The notes beneath the pieces are model-generated. The model was not told where the DNA came from and did no database searches. It saw only the letters and a list, made by a program, of their open reading frames with translations. Position numbers and translations under genes: made by a program. This document shows positions 34,653 to 44,400 of a stretch of DNA of 60,000 nt, piece by piece. The stretch comes from Owenia fusiformis. Its lineage: Eukaryota; Annelida; Polychaeta; Sabellida; Oweniidae. The stretch is from positions 20,713,375-20,773,374 of the forward strand of contig CAIIXF020000005.1 of assembly GCA_903813345.2 (NCBI GenBank), given 5' to 3'. The first letter of the stretch is position 1, and each line of letters opens with the position of its first letter.

Positions 34653-35399
34653 ACAACTTGAGACATATATTCTAACGACGTTATCACAGCGTAAATTTGT
34701 TAGCTGGGTCAAGTTTGAAATCTGAAGAACATTGTGAAAGTCAGCTTGAACTCTGATTGTTTGAGAGAGTCAGTTTGAACTCACATTTGTGAGTCAGCTT
34801 GAACTCTTGAGTATGATCTCTTAAAACATTATATATGCAAGGTGTCAGTTTGTAACTCATAATAAATGTGACATCAGAATGATGTTTTACTGACCTATTA
34901 TTGTGTTGATACAAAGAAAATAAGCTGACAAAATTGTGAAAAATGCTTTTACAACAAGTACAATAATGTTATACCTCAAAACAGGCATGGAAAAATTGCT
35001 TCCTTGGGACAAATTTTCAAATCTAATGCAAGCCCTGATCTGTGTAGATTGTAATTAGGCTAATGATTGAATATTGCAACGTAAGTAATAAAGATTTATG
35101 TATGTACAACTTACGGTCAAACGATGAATGTTTTCTCTGTAAAAAAGTAATCTGGAGAAAAATAAGGATTTCAGAATTCAATGAAACAAAAAAACAAAGG
35201 AGTTTTTCGTGAAAATTGACTTGAACAAGGCACAGACGTGAACAATATCGTACCTAAAACACAGCATTGTGGTCTTGTTGACCAAGAAAGCAAGATGGCC
35301 GCAGAAAAGTTAATCAGCTCTAGAACTTATCACTGTGTAACATATGTAAAAATTTGAACAGTTTGGCTGGAAACCTGTAGACAAGCCTCGATAGACAAG

Positions 35400-35633
35400 G
35401 TTTTAGGACGGAAAATCTAAAATGGCAGCCTTAACATTTACCCAGAATGCCCAAAAACTAATCAGTTCTTGACGTTGATATGTAGAAACATCCCTGAAAA
35501 TTTCTAAAAATGGCAGCCTTAACATTTACCCAGAATGCCCAAAAACTAATCAGTTCTTGACGTTGATATGTAGAAACATCCCTGAAAATTTCAGATGAAT
35601 CCCTCAAATGGTTTGGCTGGAAACCTGTAGACA
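35400..35633. repeat. 162-bp tandem array, left part
   Basis: Copies of a unit with AATGCCCAAAAACTAATCAG, AAACATCCCTGAAAATTTC and TTGGCTGGAAACCTGTAGAC end at the boundary of the tyrosine-recombinase element. The array resumes at 40721. Confidence 0.8.
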
Positions 35634-35692
35634 ATTATAAGTGACATCTATAAAATAATGCGACTTATACATATCACTTTTCCTGTTGACGG
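35634..35692 (+). repeat. Split direct repeat A1
   Basis: A 59-bp sequence beginning ATTATAAGTGACATC and ending TTCCTGTTGACGG. It is identical to A2 at 40455-40513 as far as I can read, so little time or frequent repair separates the two. Confidence 0.9.
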
Positions 35693-35749
35693 CTGCTGAA
35701 CAACACAGGCTACAGCCTTCTCTATGTAAGTATAGTTTATTTCTTGGTA

Positions 35750-36090
35750 ATATACTGGAAAATGATAGTCCTTGGTGGACAAATGGTGGTGGATACCCTT
35801 GGTGGGTATCTCATATTACATCCTTGGTGGGTGCCGTATCCTTGGTGGGTACTGGGGGTAATCATTGGTGGATCGCACTTCTTGGTGAAGTACAATGAAA
35901 CGGATTTTACTTTGATATCTGTGATAGATCGCTAATCCTTGGTGGGTGGTGGTTTTTTCGATCCTTGGTGGATCTTGAAAAGGTTATCTCTGATGGGCGA
36001 TTTAGCAGCCTTGGTTGACAATATTTCATGGCTGATGGATTTGATAACCACCTGGGTGTGGGTTTTATATCAAGGACCGTGGTGGGTGGA
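35750..36090 (+). repeat. CCTTGGTGG motif cluster in the element leader
   Basis: CCTTGGTGG or close variants recur about nine times at irregular 10-40 bp spacing between A1 and the gag-like frame (for example TCCTTGGTGGGT near 35821, 35838 and 35936). The spacing is not strictly periodic, so this is a motif cluster and not a simple tandem repeat. Confidence 0.7.
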
Positions 36091-36099
36091 TCTCTTTTA

Positions 36100-36515
36100 G
36101 TAACAAATGGGTGTGGTTGGATATTTAAACTCCATTGATGTTACTATTGTTGTTTTAATGTATTTTATTGATTGTATTGGTATTTGTAATGGTTTTAGAC
36201 CTTTTAGATATTTTTGGCGTAATATTACTGGAGTTATATTTGGATTTTGCTTTGACCTGTATATATCACTGGCTTTGTTGGCTCGCTTGCTACTAGTCGG
36301 TTATGTTGACCTGTGTTTTTTATACATAGGCGGTTATTTCTGGCCTTGGAATTTGAGACTTTCTCTGCTGATTGTTGGAGCCTGTATACGACCTTTGCCT
36401 TTTTGGTGATTTATTAGGTCTTATGTTAAGGGGTTTGTTTATTCCTCTAGAACTTACCACTTTGTTGCTGGCTGATTTGATGTATGAATAAATTTTCAAT
36501 AATCCATTCTTCCAG
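36100..36515 (+). other. T/G-rich leader, possible intron of the recombinase element
   Basis: The stretch 36107-36409 is open but encodes an improbable Leu/Ile/Phe/Tyr-rich chain, as expected from T-rich intron DNA. It ends at an acceptor-like TTCTTCCAG at 36513-36521, a few bases before the gag-like ATG at 36526. Confidence 0.45.
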
Positions 36516-36525
36516 AAACAGTACT

Positions 36526-36879
36526 ATGGCCACCCCTTTTGAAATATTGAAGAGGAGGCACACGGTTCCACCAGAGTGCCTAATCCAGTTGGTCAAACAG
36601 ATCAGATCCCTCAATGGGGAGGACGTGTCTCCGTTTAATAGATTTACTAAGGATGCGTCTCTGGACCAGGCAAAGGAGGCGTATATGGATAAGAAGTTCC
36701 TAGAGATCGTACGGGAACCCATAGCCTCTATATTGGAGATGTCGGGGGTTGACGCAGGTGTGGACGGGAAAAAGTTAGCGTGCCACGTTGCTATTCAGCT
36801 AGCGAATAAATCTGACGCTAGGGGTGATGTATTGCTGCCAGAAACAAGCACTAGTTCTGCACCTGATGCCTCAAATCAG
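36526..36879 (+). CDS. Gag-like first exon of the recombinase element
   Basis: The frame starts MATPFEILKRRHTVPPECL after an acceptor-like TTCCAG and continues for 118 codons to AAATCAG|GTACCC, a good donor in phase 0. It is mostly helical and charged (DQAKEAYMDKKFLEIVREP) and ends in a Ser/Thr/Pro-rich tail. I see no zinc knuckle. The Gag role is inferred from its position 5' of the RNase H frame in a tyrosine-recombinase element. An unspliced reading would stop at 36958. Confidence 0.5.
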
Positions 36880-37157
36880 GTACCCGCTGTTGTTGTTAAT
36901 GTTAAACTTAAAGGTTATTGGCGAGATTTATTTATTTATTCCCATTATATATGGATTTAAATAATTTATGTGTTTGGTTAGAGGTATTCTATATGCTGCC
37001 GTTGCTCTCCACACTTTCCAAAAGTGTATCACTTTAACAGCAGGAATAACTTTGTCTTGGACTGTCTAGTTGGATATCTCTTATTATGGGGCACATTATG
37101 CTTCAATGGGCTTTGTTATTTACCGTTCTCCTATTGCCCTCTTTTGGGAGGATGACA

Positions 37158-37767
37158 GTTTCGGAAAAGGATGTTACATTAGATGGGACACTCAATAGTA
37201 CAGAGGAATCACTTAAAATGTATAAAAACTCTTCCTCCGGGGAAGTGAATGACGAATTTTATGGTGGTAACACTGATGATCAGTATGATCAGGGGGATGG
37301 CCCTATAGAAGCCCTTCTGACTGCAATGAAGGTGTTGGACTTGCACGTGGGAAACAGGTTGTGTAGTTTGCAGAGAGGGTATGGGAAATTGTTAAGAGCT
37401 AATGGACGGATAGAGGACTATCTAAAAAAGGGCAGGGGTGCCCTAAGGCGATGTATCTCTGGCAACGGTAGGCATATTACTCGTGGGCGTATTGATTTGT
37501 GTTATTTTTATTATTATTCTCATGGATATGATGTCTCCTGCTTGATCGTTTGGGTTATTTATACTGGTTCATTGTATGTGCTTCCAGCCGGGCAAGAGAA
37601 AGGCCACAGAAGAGGCTTCGGAGGTGGCGGAAGAGGTGAAGAAGCGTTTAAAGGAGGAAAAGGAGGTCAGAAACAAAGAAGCCGTGGAGACCCTTCTAAC
37701 TAAGGTTAAACACCTTTGTACAGAGGAGAAGCCGAACAATGCTATGATAATAGCCACTTTGGCATAG
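37158..37767 (+). CDS. Second gag-like region with coiled coil, spliced or broken
   Basis: One frame holds a Glu/Asp/Ser-rich chain (GGNTDDQYDQGDGPIEALLT) and then YGKLLRANGRIEDYLKKGRG to about 37466. A T-rich stretch follows, ending at an acceptor-like TGCTTCCAG, and then in another frame PGKRKATEEASEVAEEVKKR and a further Lys/Glu-rich coiled coil to 37764. I cannot fix the intron ends because the visible donor phase does not match. Gag is inferred from context. Confidence 0.4.
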
Positions 37768-38918
37768 ATTCTACGTTGCAGACTTTTCACATTCCTGATG
37801 AGAAAATACAATCTTTCATTGGCGTTAGAGAGGCCATTTTGGGTCTACATACTGTACCTTTGCACATGCTGCAGAGGTTTGCAGGAAAATGTATATCTTT
37901 TCTACAGATGGTACCAGGGGCAAAATTATACATAAGGGAAGTCAATCTGGCAATCTCAAAGGCTTCTAAAAACAGTAAAGGTATACTTTTAGAGACTGCA
38001 CTGGCTTCTGAAGTTTCCCATTGGCGTTTCTTAGACAGTTGGACTGGTTTCTTGCCGTGGAGGAGGGAAGTTCACACTGTGTTCAGGATGGCAACGGATG
38101 CATCATTATCTGGTTATGGTATCACAACTTTATCAGAGGGGTCGGTGAAGGAGTCTTTCGGTGATTACTGGGGGGAGGGGGATGACCGCCCAATTCACGT
38201 TAAAGAGGCAGATGCCTTGTTGAAGGGTCTCCAATCTCTTAGTGGTTCTATTCGGGATAAAAGAGTGGATGTACTAGTTGACAACACTGCAGTAGTTTAT
38301 TCTTGGAAGAATGAGGGTTCCAGGGACAGTTCTCTGAATGCTCTTTTAAAACGGGTCTTTGAACTCACGGTTAGTTTGAATATTGATCTATGCCTGGAAT
38401 ATGTGCCATCAGCTGATAATCCAGCGGATCGTCCTTCTAGGCGTCTCTCCAGACAAGATAGCATGCTTTCACAAGTTCTCTGGACGTCTGTTGAAAGAGA
38501 ATTTGGGCCTCATACTGTTGATCTTATGGCATCACCTGCTAATGTTATGAAGGGGATGGACGGAGTTCCTTTGAAATTTTTTTCCCGTTTTCCTGCACCT
38601 GGTTCGGCGGGTTTGAATGTTTTTTCCCGTGATATTTCCAATGAGGCCAACCCATATGTCTTTCCCCCCATTTGCCTTGTTCTGCCTTTGCTGAATCTTT
38701 TCTCTGAACAGAAGATTAAAGCAATTACCATGGTTGTTCCATTACTGTCACCAGCGCTGATCTGGTGGCCTCTGCTGTCAAGACATATTGTGCACATGGT
38801 CCATTTGGCCCGGAAAGGGGATGTGGGGATGATATATGTTCCAACCAAAAAGGGATTAGTAAGGGACATATATGGTCTTGACTGGGACCTTGTTTGTCTG
38901 AGACTGTCATTTCGTTAG
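37755..38918 (+). CDS. RNase H and methyltransferase-like region, RT core deleted
   Basis: The frame opens before 37770 with the end of a reverse transcriptase (TFHIPDEKIQSF ... MLQRFAGKCISFLQMVPGA). It passes into RNase H (RMATDASLSGYGITTL, EADALLKGLQSL, VDVLVDNTAVVYSWK, EYVPSADNPADRPSR) and then the region typical of DIRS-group elements (FGPHTVDLMASPANVMK, PYVFPPICLVLPLL, WWPLL). The palm motifs of the polymerase, normally 150-200 residues upstream, are not present anywhere in the element. The frame changes from gag-like coiled coil to RT tail near 37760, which marks an internal deletion. RNase H acidic residues (D in ATDAS, E in KEADALL, D in LVDNTAV) are kept. Confidence 0.75.
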   Translation, partial: HFGIDSTLQTFHIPDEKIQSFIGVREAILGLHTVPLHMLQRFAGKCISFLQMVPGAKLYIREVNLAISKASKNSKGILLETALASEVSHWRFLDSWTGFLPWRREVHTVFRMATDASLSGYGITTLSEGSVKESFGDYWGEGDDRPIHVKEADALLKGLQSLSGSIRDKRVDVLVDNTAVVYSWKNEGSRDSSLNALLKRVFELTVSLNIDLCLEYVPSADNPADRPSRRLSRQDSMLSQVLWTSVEREFGPHTVDLMASPANVMKGMDGVPLKFFSRFPAPGSAGLNVFSRDISNEANPYVFPPICLVLPLLNLFSEQKIKAITMVVPLLSPALIWWPLLSRHIVHMVHLARKGDVGMIYVPTKKGLVRDIYGLDWDLVCLRLSFR

Positions 38919-38950
38919 GTTAATATAAGGCTTTATCCTTTCAGGAGGTC

Positions 38951-40018
38951 ATGAATGATATTAATGCCAGGCTGTCTTATTTGGATGACACTCAGGAGAT
39001 GTTGGCCTATTCTCAAAAGCGTTCCTCCATTAGGGATGATTTCAAAAGATTTTTGAAACAATTGCCGCATTCCCCCGTAATTGGAGATGGTACTCCGGAG
39101 GATATTCGAAAATTCCTGGTTTTTAAGGACTCATGTGGTAAGACACAGGTTCATGTTCTATTGTGTCCAAATATGGGAAAGACTGGTTTACAACGTTGTC
39201 TTTGTCCGAGGAGGTTGGCTTCAGGGACAGTTGCTGGAATTATACAACATCTAAAGAGCATTTACGAATTTATTGGGAAGGGTAGGATTTGGTTCCCTCA
39301 TGACAATACGGGTAATCCTGCATGTGCTCCAGAGGTCAGATTGTTCCTCAAGGCTATCAAGGAGGAGCAGGCTTCTAGCCATGTTCTGCCAAAACAATCG
39401 AAACCTTTGTTTGTTAGAAAGCTTAGGCTACTCTCCATATTTATCCGTAGCTGTCTTGATGACCTGAGTATTTCCTCTAGGGACAGATTTATATTTGCTC
39501 GTGACCAGGCATTCTTTAAGATTCAGTTTTTTGGGGGTGATAGGGCTGGTGATTTGACCCTTACTAAATTGCAAGAGGTCAAACAATTGCCGGGGGATGA
39601 TGGGGTTTTGCTTTCTCATTCCTTTGGAAAAACATTAAGGGGTGATAGGAAGGTTAATTGTTTCGCATTGAAACCTTGTGAGGATCATGTCATCTGCCCT
39701 GTTCGGAGGTTGCAACTTTATTTTTCGACAATGAAAGGCTTGGGTGTTTTTCGAGACACAGGGTACCTTTTCAGGACCATTACTGAACGTGAAGTGGTTT
39801 CGCTGGATCATGTCAGTTATTCGGCAATTTATGACAGACTGAAGTATTACTTGAGATCTTTATCAATGGATGAGGGGGAAACGCCGCACAGTATTCGAGG
39901 GGGGTGTGCCATTTCTTACATGTTGTCAGGTGCGGCAGCAACACCTTCAGATGTCATGAAACATGTGGGTTGGTTTACGGAGAAAGTTCAGAGAGATATA
40001 CAAGAGCAAATATATTAA
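38951..40018 (+). CDS. Tyrosine recombinase of the retrotransposon
   Basis: A 355-residue frame from ATG 38951 to TAA 40016. The catalytic set is visible: Arg in FFGGDRAGDLTLTKLQ (box A), His-x-x-Arg in PHSIRGGCAISY, His in MKHVGWF, and the nucleophile Tyr at the very C-terminus (QEQIY). The N-terminal half is a helical core-binding part (RDDFKRFLKQL). Enzymes of this type join a circular DNA intermediate to the target. It lies 32 bp after the RNase H frame in a different frame. It appears complete and without stops, unlike the deleted RT. Confidence 0.85.
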   Translation: MNDINARLSYLDDTQEMLAYSQKRSSIRDDFKRFLKQLPHSPVIGDGTPEDIRKFLVFKDSCGKTQVHVLLCPNMGKTGLQRCLCPRRLASGTVAGIIQHLKSIYEFIGKGRIWFPHDNTGNPACAPEVRLFLKAIKEEQASSHVLPKQSKPLFVRKLRLLSIFIRSCLDDLSISSRDRFIFARDQAFFKIQFFGGDRAGDLTLTKLQEVKQLPGDDGVLLSHSFGKTLRGDRKVNCFALKPCEDHVICPVRRLQLYFSTMKGLGVFRDTGYLFRTITEREVVSLDHVSYSAIYDRLKYYLRSLSMDEGETPHSIRGGCAISYMLSGAAATPSDVMKHVGWFTEKVQRDIQEQIY

Positions 40019-40387
40019 CAGATTTAGGCGTTGTTTCGGGTTCTTTTTCCAACCATTTAGGTAGCGCTTCAGCTTCTGATATAGAGTCTAAATTTAAGAA
40101 ATATGGGGATGTTTCTAGTTTTGATAGCTATCAGTGATGTATATATGTTATTTAATAAACTCATTTTCTTGATATACTCTGCCATGAATGGTAGGTGCCT
40201 GTTTTATTATGTAAAGTGTTTTTCACTGACTGTTCATGATTGTGCCATGCTACTTTTCAAGAAATATACGTCATACTATTTCTTTATTTCAATCATCTGT
40301 TTTGTTAAATGTTTTATTAGTTTTGGAGAAAGGGAAATAGGATACTTATGAATGCTTACAGTTCAAGCATATTTGCTGTGAATGAGG

Positions 40388-40720
40388 GATACAGATTTAT
40401 CATCCAACACTAAGTCAAGTGCTATTGAATAGAGATCACTTATGATGTGTGATGATTATAAGTGACATCTATAAAATAATGCGACTTATACATATCACTT
40501 TTCCTGTTGACGGATGAATGGAATACCACATACTGTGCTATCGAAATGTTTACATAGCAATGGTCACAAGTGAGGGGGCAATTTTTTACCCCCCCCCCTC
40601 CCATACCCATAACTTGGGTCTTGTTCAATAGCATAGCAATATGTATCATTTCTTGATACAGATTTATCATCCAACACTAAGTCAAGTGCTATTGAATAGA
40701 GATCACTTATGATGTGTGAT
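40388..40720 (+). repeat. Split direct repeats B1-A2-B2
   Basis: B1 (40388-40453, starting GATACAGATTTATCATCC, ending GATGTGTGAT) is followed after one G by A2 (40455-40513), then a spacer with a C9 tract, then B2 (40655-40720). B1 and B2 look identical. The B1-A2 junction is the expected circle-junction sequence of such elements. Confidence 0.88.
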
Positions 40721-41184
40721 AAGTCTTGAAAGTGAAGATTTTAGGACGGAAAATCCAAATGAATGCCCAAAAACTAATCAGTTCTTGACGTTGATATGTA
40801 GAAACATCCCTGAAAATTTCAGATGAATCCCTCAAATGGTTTGGCTGAAAACCTGTAGACAAGTCTTGAAAGTGAAGATTTTAGGACGGAAAATCCAAAA
40901 TGGCCACCTTACAATTTACCCAGAATGCCCAAAAACTAATCAGTTCTTAACGTTGATATGTAGAAACATCCCTGAAAATTTCAGATGAATCCCTCAAATG
41001 GTTTGGCTGGAAACCTGTAGACAAGTCTTGAAAGTGAAGATTTTAGGATGGAAAATCCAAAATGGTCACCTTAAGATTTACCCAGAATGCCCAAAAACAA
41101 ATCAGTTCTTGACGTTGATATGTAGAAACATCCCTGAAAATTTCAGATGAATCCCTCAAATGGTTTGGCTGGAAACCTGTAGAC
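40721..41184. repeat. 162-bp tandem array, right part
   Basis: Two full 162-bp units (40861-41022 and 41023-41184) and one 140-bp unit with a 22-bp deletion (40721-40860). Each starts AAGTCTTGAAAGTGAAGATT and ends AAACCTGTAGAC. It continues the array at 35400-35633 across the inserted element. Confidence 0.88.
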
Positions 41185-41482
41185 AAGCTGAAAAGTGAGA
41201 CGCCGCCCACCCGCCGCCCGTCAAGCTGACTACAATATCGTACCTTTTGTTAGGTACGATAAAAACAAGGGTATCTTTTAAAAATTATTAGCAGTTTTGT
41301 ATGTCTGAACTAAACTGCTGACCCTTACAACCATATGATATCTTCAACATCACCACTGAATATGTATAACCAAAAGGTTAAACCGGGTCATATCTGACTA
41401 GATGCTAACAGGTAAAACGTTTTGAAAAAAATGAAGAATTGGTTTATCTTATTTTTTCCAGAAAAGCAAAAACAACTTTCAG

Positions 41483-44400
41483 ATGCAGGGGCCAAAGCAC
41501 ATTGCATCACGATGCGAGTCATGCAAACTCTTTGGCACAACCAAAGAGCAACCAATTGTGAAAGGTGGGTGTTTACAGGTTTACAGGTCCAAATGGGATG
41601 AGTACTGAAAACCATGATTAAAGCTATGTTAAATTGCATGATCATAACAAGATTTTTATTGTAAACTCCTGATTTATTTTTAGTTATCCTGGTTTTCTCC
41701 CGATATTTATTGTAAACTCCTGATTTTCTCCCAATTTATTTTTAGTTATCCCAATTTTCTCCCAACTAGATTTATTGATTTATTATAGGCCTAGGTGATA
41801 CTTTAAATTATTAAATGCTGAGTTACAGAGTTATAGAAATGATTAAAATAATATTCCAAGTATCAGATCCAGTTGAGCAAGGCTCAAAGAAGGCTACACC
41901 GACGCCACTCCTGACCCCAGTAGAGAAGACCACTCCAGTGATGTTTCATGGTCATGATGACATGCGTGGTAAGTTCGCATTTTTTACATTGGTCTTTAGC
42001 TAGATGAGGCACATTTGATTGCAATGAGTTCCTCAGGTTAAAATATTGCTAGATCCATTTTGTTATGGTGACTGCAGACAGGATTCCATTGAGCAATTCC
42101 AAAACAACTAATATGTGATTTAACTAAAGATCTTTAAAAAAGTTTCTATACAGTTTGTTTTGCGTTACCGTATGGATGATACTTTAAATTATTGAATGCT
42201 GAGTTACAGAAATGATATAAAAATTATTAAAATAATATTCCAATTATCAGATCCAGTTGAGCAAGGCTCAAAAGTAAAGCAGGCTACTCCGACGCCACTC
42301 CTGACCCCAATTGAGACGCCAACTCCAGTGATGTTTCATGGTCATGATGACATGCTTAGTAGTCAAGATGACACGCTTAGTGGTAAGTTTAATTTGTATT
42401 GTTGGCCTCAAGCTAGATGAGCCAAAATTAGATTTATAAAGACAATTGATTGGAATGAGTTCATTAGGTTAATATATCGCTACATCTAACATCTACAAAA
42501 TTGAAGAATTAAAAAAAACTGCTTTGCTTAGAATGAGCTTTGTGTTATGTTGTTTTAATTCAGATGCAGTGAGAATGGGCATGGATTCGTTACGCAACAA
42601 TTACACGATTGTGGCCAAGAATCTGTTACTCATCAATCAATCAATCTGAAGTTCGCCATCATGGTGGTAAGTATTTAAAAATTTACATTTTTGAGACCCC
42701 CACCACACATCTCCCTACTCTGAATCTCTGATTGTCAAGTATGTAAAGGGGAAGGTTCCAGACACTTAAGATAAAACTAAATTCAAATGAGTAATATATG
42801 TAGAAAGGAGAGAACTATGTAGGCATGGATGCTACAGCAAAAGTGTGACAAATCTGTGTGACTTAATTTACTGTGACAAAAACATTTACAGAAGAACAAA
42901 TTCAAAGATACGTGTTCCCTTTCCTTGTGCAGTACTTGATGGAAATTGTCAACAATGAGTGGCTCTTATGATTCTTATTCCTAAAATATTTTATTTTTAT
43001 TATAAGTTGCACTCTTGCAATTTCAAAGATATTATACTGTTACATTACCCGAATTAATGTGATATCATACCTCTATTTTAATTAAAAGTAATATTCTCAT
43101 TTATAAAAAGCATTAGGCTTTAATATGTTCAACTAGTAAGGTTCAATGAATACAAAGTTTATAATGCTGTACACAAAGCAATAGCCTTTAAGCATCAGTG
43201 TTGATTGCCAAGTTTTAGCTGATAGAAGGTTTAATACGCTTGAGTGAATACCAGTACAGAATCATGTTATGCAGAAATCATACACTTATCCCACTTTTTA
43301 TTGTGTTCGATTTGCACATTTTCAGCCAATGACAACTTTGTAATAACTTGTATTTGAATATACACCAATCCCACTTTACATTGTGTTCAATTTGCACAAT
43401 TTCAGCCAATGACAAGTTTGTAATAATTTGTATTTGAATATAAACCAATCATAATTTGTGAGCTCCTAAAGGGACATATTCCTTTTAGCATGAGTGTAAA
43501 ACTTGATTTCCAATATAAAAGCTACACCTAGATTTATTTCAATCAGTCCCAACATTTTGATACAAAGTTTTGCTGCAGTAGGAGTTACAACAAAAACAGT
43601 GTGAGATGAACATGTAAAGCTGCCAACATAAAATACCAATGTGCAGTTATCAACTGCACATTGGTATATTTTAACAATAAAGACAATTTTAAACCTACAA
43701 TACGTGTTATTGATCTATACGCACATACGTCCACCTTCCAAGTGTGCTACAAATGGTACTGCGGGTGAACATTGAACATTGGGTGCAAATGCAGACAACA
43801 GCGTAATCTACAATCTGGTCGTCAGCGTAATCAACAGCGTAATCAACAGCGTAATCATCAGCGTAATCATCAGCGTAGTTATCAGCGTAATCAACAACGT
43901 AGTCATCAGCGTGGTCGTCAGCGTAGTCATCAGCGTAATCATCAGTGTGGTCGTCAGCGTAGTCATCAGCGTAATCGTCAGCGTAATCGTCAGCGTGGTC
44001 GTCGGCGTAATCGTCTGCGTAGTCGTCAGCGTAGTTGTCATCGTAGTCGTCATCGTAGCCAAGTGTGATGTCAACTTCATATATTTCGTATTATATGTGG
44101 ACTGCAACTGCGTTCGTTCTATAAGCCACCCAAAGAAAGGAACAGTCGTCACTGTAGCCAAGTGTGGTGTCCATATCAGCATAAATATGTAAGTTCAAAG
44201 TTCCATTGAGACTAAAGCCATATTTAAAACAAATTCAAAGTGTAAATCCCCAGTGTTAAGTGTTTAACTAGATTGCGTAAGTTTAGATCAATTTTTAATG
44301 TCATAGTGACAACAATTGTTAGGTCAAACCAGTCAAATCATGGCAACTTCAAGTGATCAAAAGTCAGATTCTGAAGAATCGAAATCTTTTAATCCCCAAG

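Larger units (their letters stand above)
35634..40720 (+). mobile_element. Tyrosine-recombinase retrotransposon (Ngaro/PAT-like)
   Basis: The element has split direct repeats: A1 at 35634-35692 is repeated as A2 at 40455-40513 (59 bp), and B1 at 40388-40453 is repeated as B2 at 40655-40720 (66 bp), in the order A1-body-B1-A2-B2. This arrangement is known from Ngaro and PAT-type elements, which are thought to replicate through a circle and integrate by a tyrosine recombinase without duplicating the target. Here the flanks join as GTAGACA/AGTCTTG with no target-site duplication, matching the uninterrupted junction seen in the surrounding array. Coding parts are gag-like exons, RNase H plus a methyltransferase-like region, and the recombinase. 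The RT core is missing, so this copy is probably not autonomous. Confidence 0.85.

Noticed and set aside
36107-36409. Hydrophobic 100-codon frame, at first a possible membrane protein
   Set aside because: T-rich DNA in the leader or intron of the retrotransposon; Leu/Ile/Phe/Tyr/Trp excess without charge pattern, and it ends just before an acceptor-like site.
43772-44192. Three overlapping long frames (Arg/Gln/Asn-rich, Val/Ile/Ser-rich, Thr/Leu-rich)
   Set aside because: They are produced by a 12-bp tandem repeat, which keeps all frames open; there is no independent evidence for translation.
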